From assembly GCA_002284615.2 (NCBI GenBank), contig MU070272.1:68856-86420 (forward strand): a DNA stretch of 17,565 nt, given 5' to 3'. The DNA is from Dunaliella salina. Taxonomy: Eukaryota > Chlorophyta > Chlorophyceae > Chlamydomonadales > Dunaliellaceae. Position numbers and translations under genes: made by a program. The notes beneath the pieces are model-generated. The model was not told the origin of the DNA. It did not search any database and was given only the letters and a program-made list of their open reading frames with translations. Positions 1 to 17,565 of the stretch are shown here, piece by piece (position 1 is the stretch's first letter; each line of letters begins with the position of its first letter).

Positions 1-154
1 CAAGCACATTCATGCTCGCACATGCACGCACGCACACATGCATGCATGCACACACGTCTTGCACAACCTTGTACACCAGTTGTATTTTGGTTGACTGTTG
101 GTGAATAATATTTTGGCTTCCTTACTCTCTCCCCATGACTGTGCATGCTCACAG
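1..154. other. Upstream intron end, alternating CA/TG-rich
   Basis: The first ~55 bases are alternating purine-pyrimidine (cacgcacgcacacatgcatg type). The rest ends in a pyrimidine-rich stretch and acag at 154, so it reads as the tail of an intron. No coding support. Confidence 0.5.
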
Positions 155-17379
<17,225 letters not shown>

Positions 17380-17387
17380 GTGGGTGC

Positions 17388-17487
17388 AATGCATTACAGG
17401 CAAAACTATGCATGGCCAAAGGTGGGTGCAACATATTACGACGAATCTCTGCATTTTACTATTGCCAAGGCCAATAGGTGGGGGCAA
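17388..17487 (+). pseudogene. Degenerate echoes of the 3' end of exon 15 and its donor
   Basis: About 17400-17432 repeats catggccaaaggtgggtgca. 17440-17487 repeats the last ~48 bases of exon 15 plus the donor (gacgaatctctgcat, attgccaaggcca, aggtgggggcaa) with an in-frame 6-nt loss, so it would read DESLHFTIAKAN. A partial exon duplication of the same kind as at exon 6. Confidence 0.7.
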
Positions 17488-17565
17488 TTTACTGTTTGCC
17501 CTAAATTACTGTTTGCAAGATTGGGTGCAGGATCCCAGCTGGATTAGATGCTGTGTATGTGTGTG

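Overview
The window looks like nuclear DNA of an intron-rich eukaryote. A green alga of the chlorophycean type (Dunaliella-like) is my best guess. That guess rests on plant-type leucine-rich repeats joined to an algal-style class III nucleotidyl cyclase, short GT-AG exons in long introns, long (CA)n tracts, and GC-rich palindromes like those of repeat-rich algal organelle genomes. The species is an inference; no rRNA, tRNA or organellar gene is present to fix it.

Nearly everything supportable belongs to ONE plus-strand gene that enters from the left and leaves on the right. I assembled 15 exons: 155-231, 681-735, 1561-1705, 3215-3291, 3994-4122, 5011-5189, 6611-6752, 7651-7752, 8773-8831, 12121-12226, 12402-12696, 13776-13810, 14114-14203, 15965-16205 and 17275-17379. 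All 14 introns are GT-AG and every codon phase matches, giving 1,837 nt (612 codons plus 1 nt) with no stop. The partial protein reads in order: Cys-rich LRR N-cap (CCWHGITCC), about nine LxxLxLxxNxLxGxLP repeats, a Cys-containing juxtamembrane region, one transmembrane helix (about residues 397-419), a short basic linker, then a class III cyclase domain. Both metal aspartates are present (VVTDIQGWT, D450; ETEGDSF, D493), followed by the LDVRVRMGMASG strand. The domain continues beyond the right edge. The prediction is a cell-surface LRR receptor whose intracellular output is a cyclic nucleotide, probably cGMP because Glu489 sits at the purine-selecting position.

Layout: 1-1560 holds the N-cap exons plus a degenerate second copy of them in intron 2. 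1561-6752 holds the LRR exons, with three long (CA)n tracts, two of them abutting acceptor-like sites, and a partial triplication of the exon 6 start. 6753-12226 holds the membrane-proximal ectodomain exons. Its largest intron (8832-12120) carries a purine tract, two islands of perfect GC hairpins and a minus-strand low-complexity coding-like remnant. 12402-17379 holds the TM and cyclase exons, with a 240-256 bp tandem repeat in intron 11 and partial echoes of the last exon at the right edge. No second intact gene, RNA gene or CRISPR array is supported.
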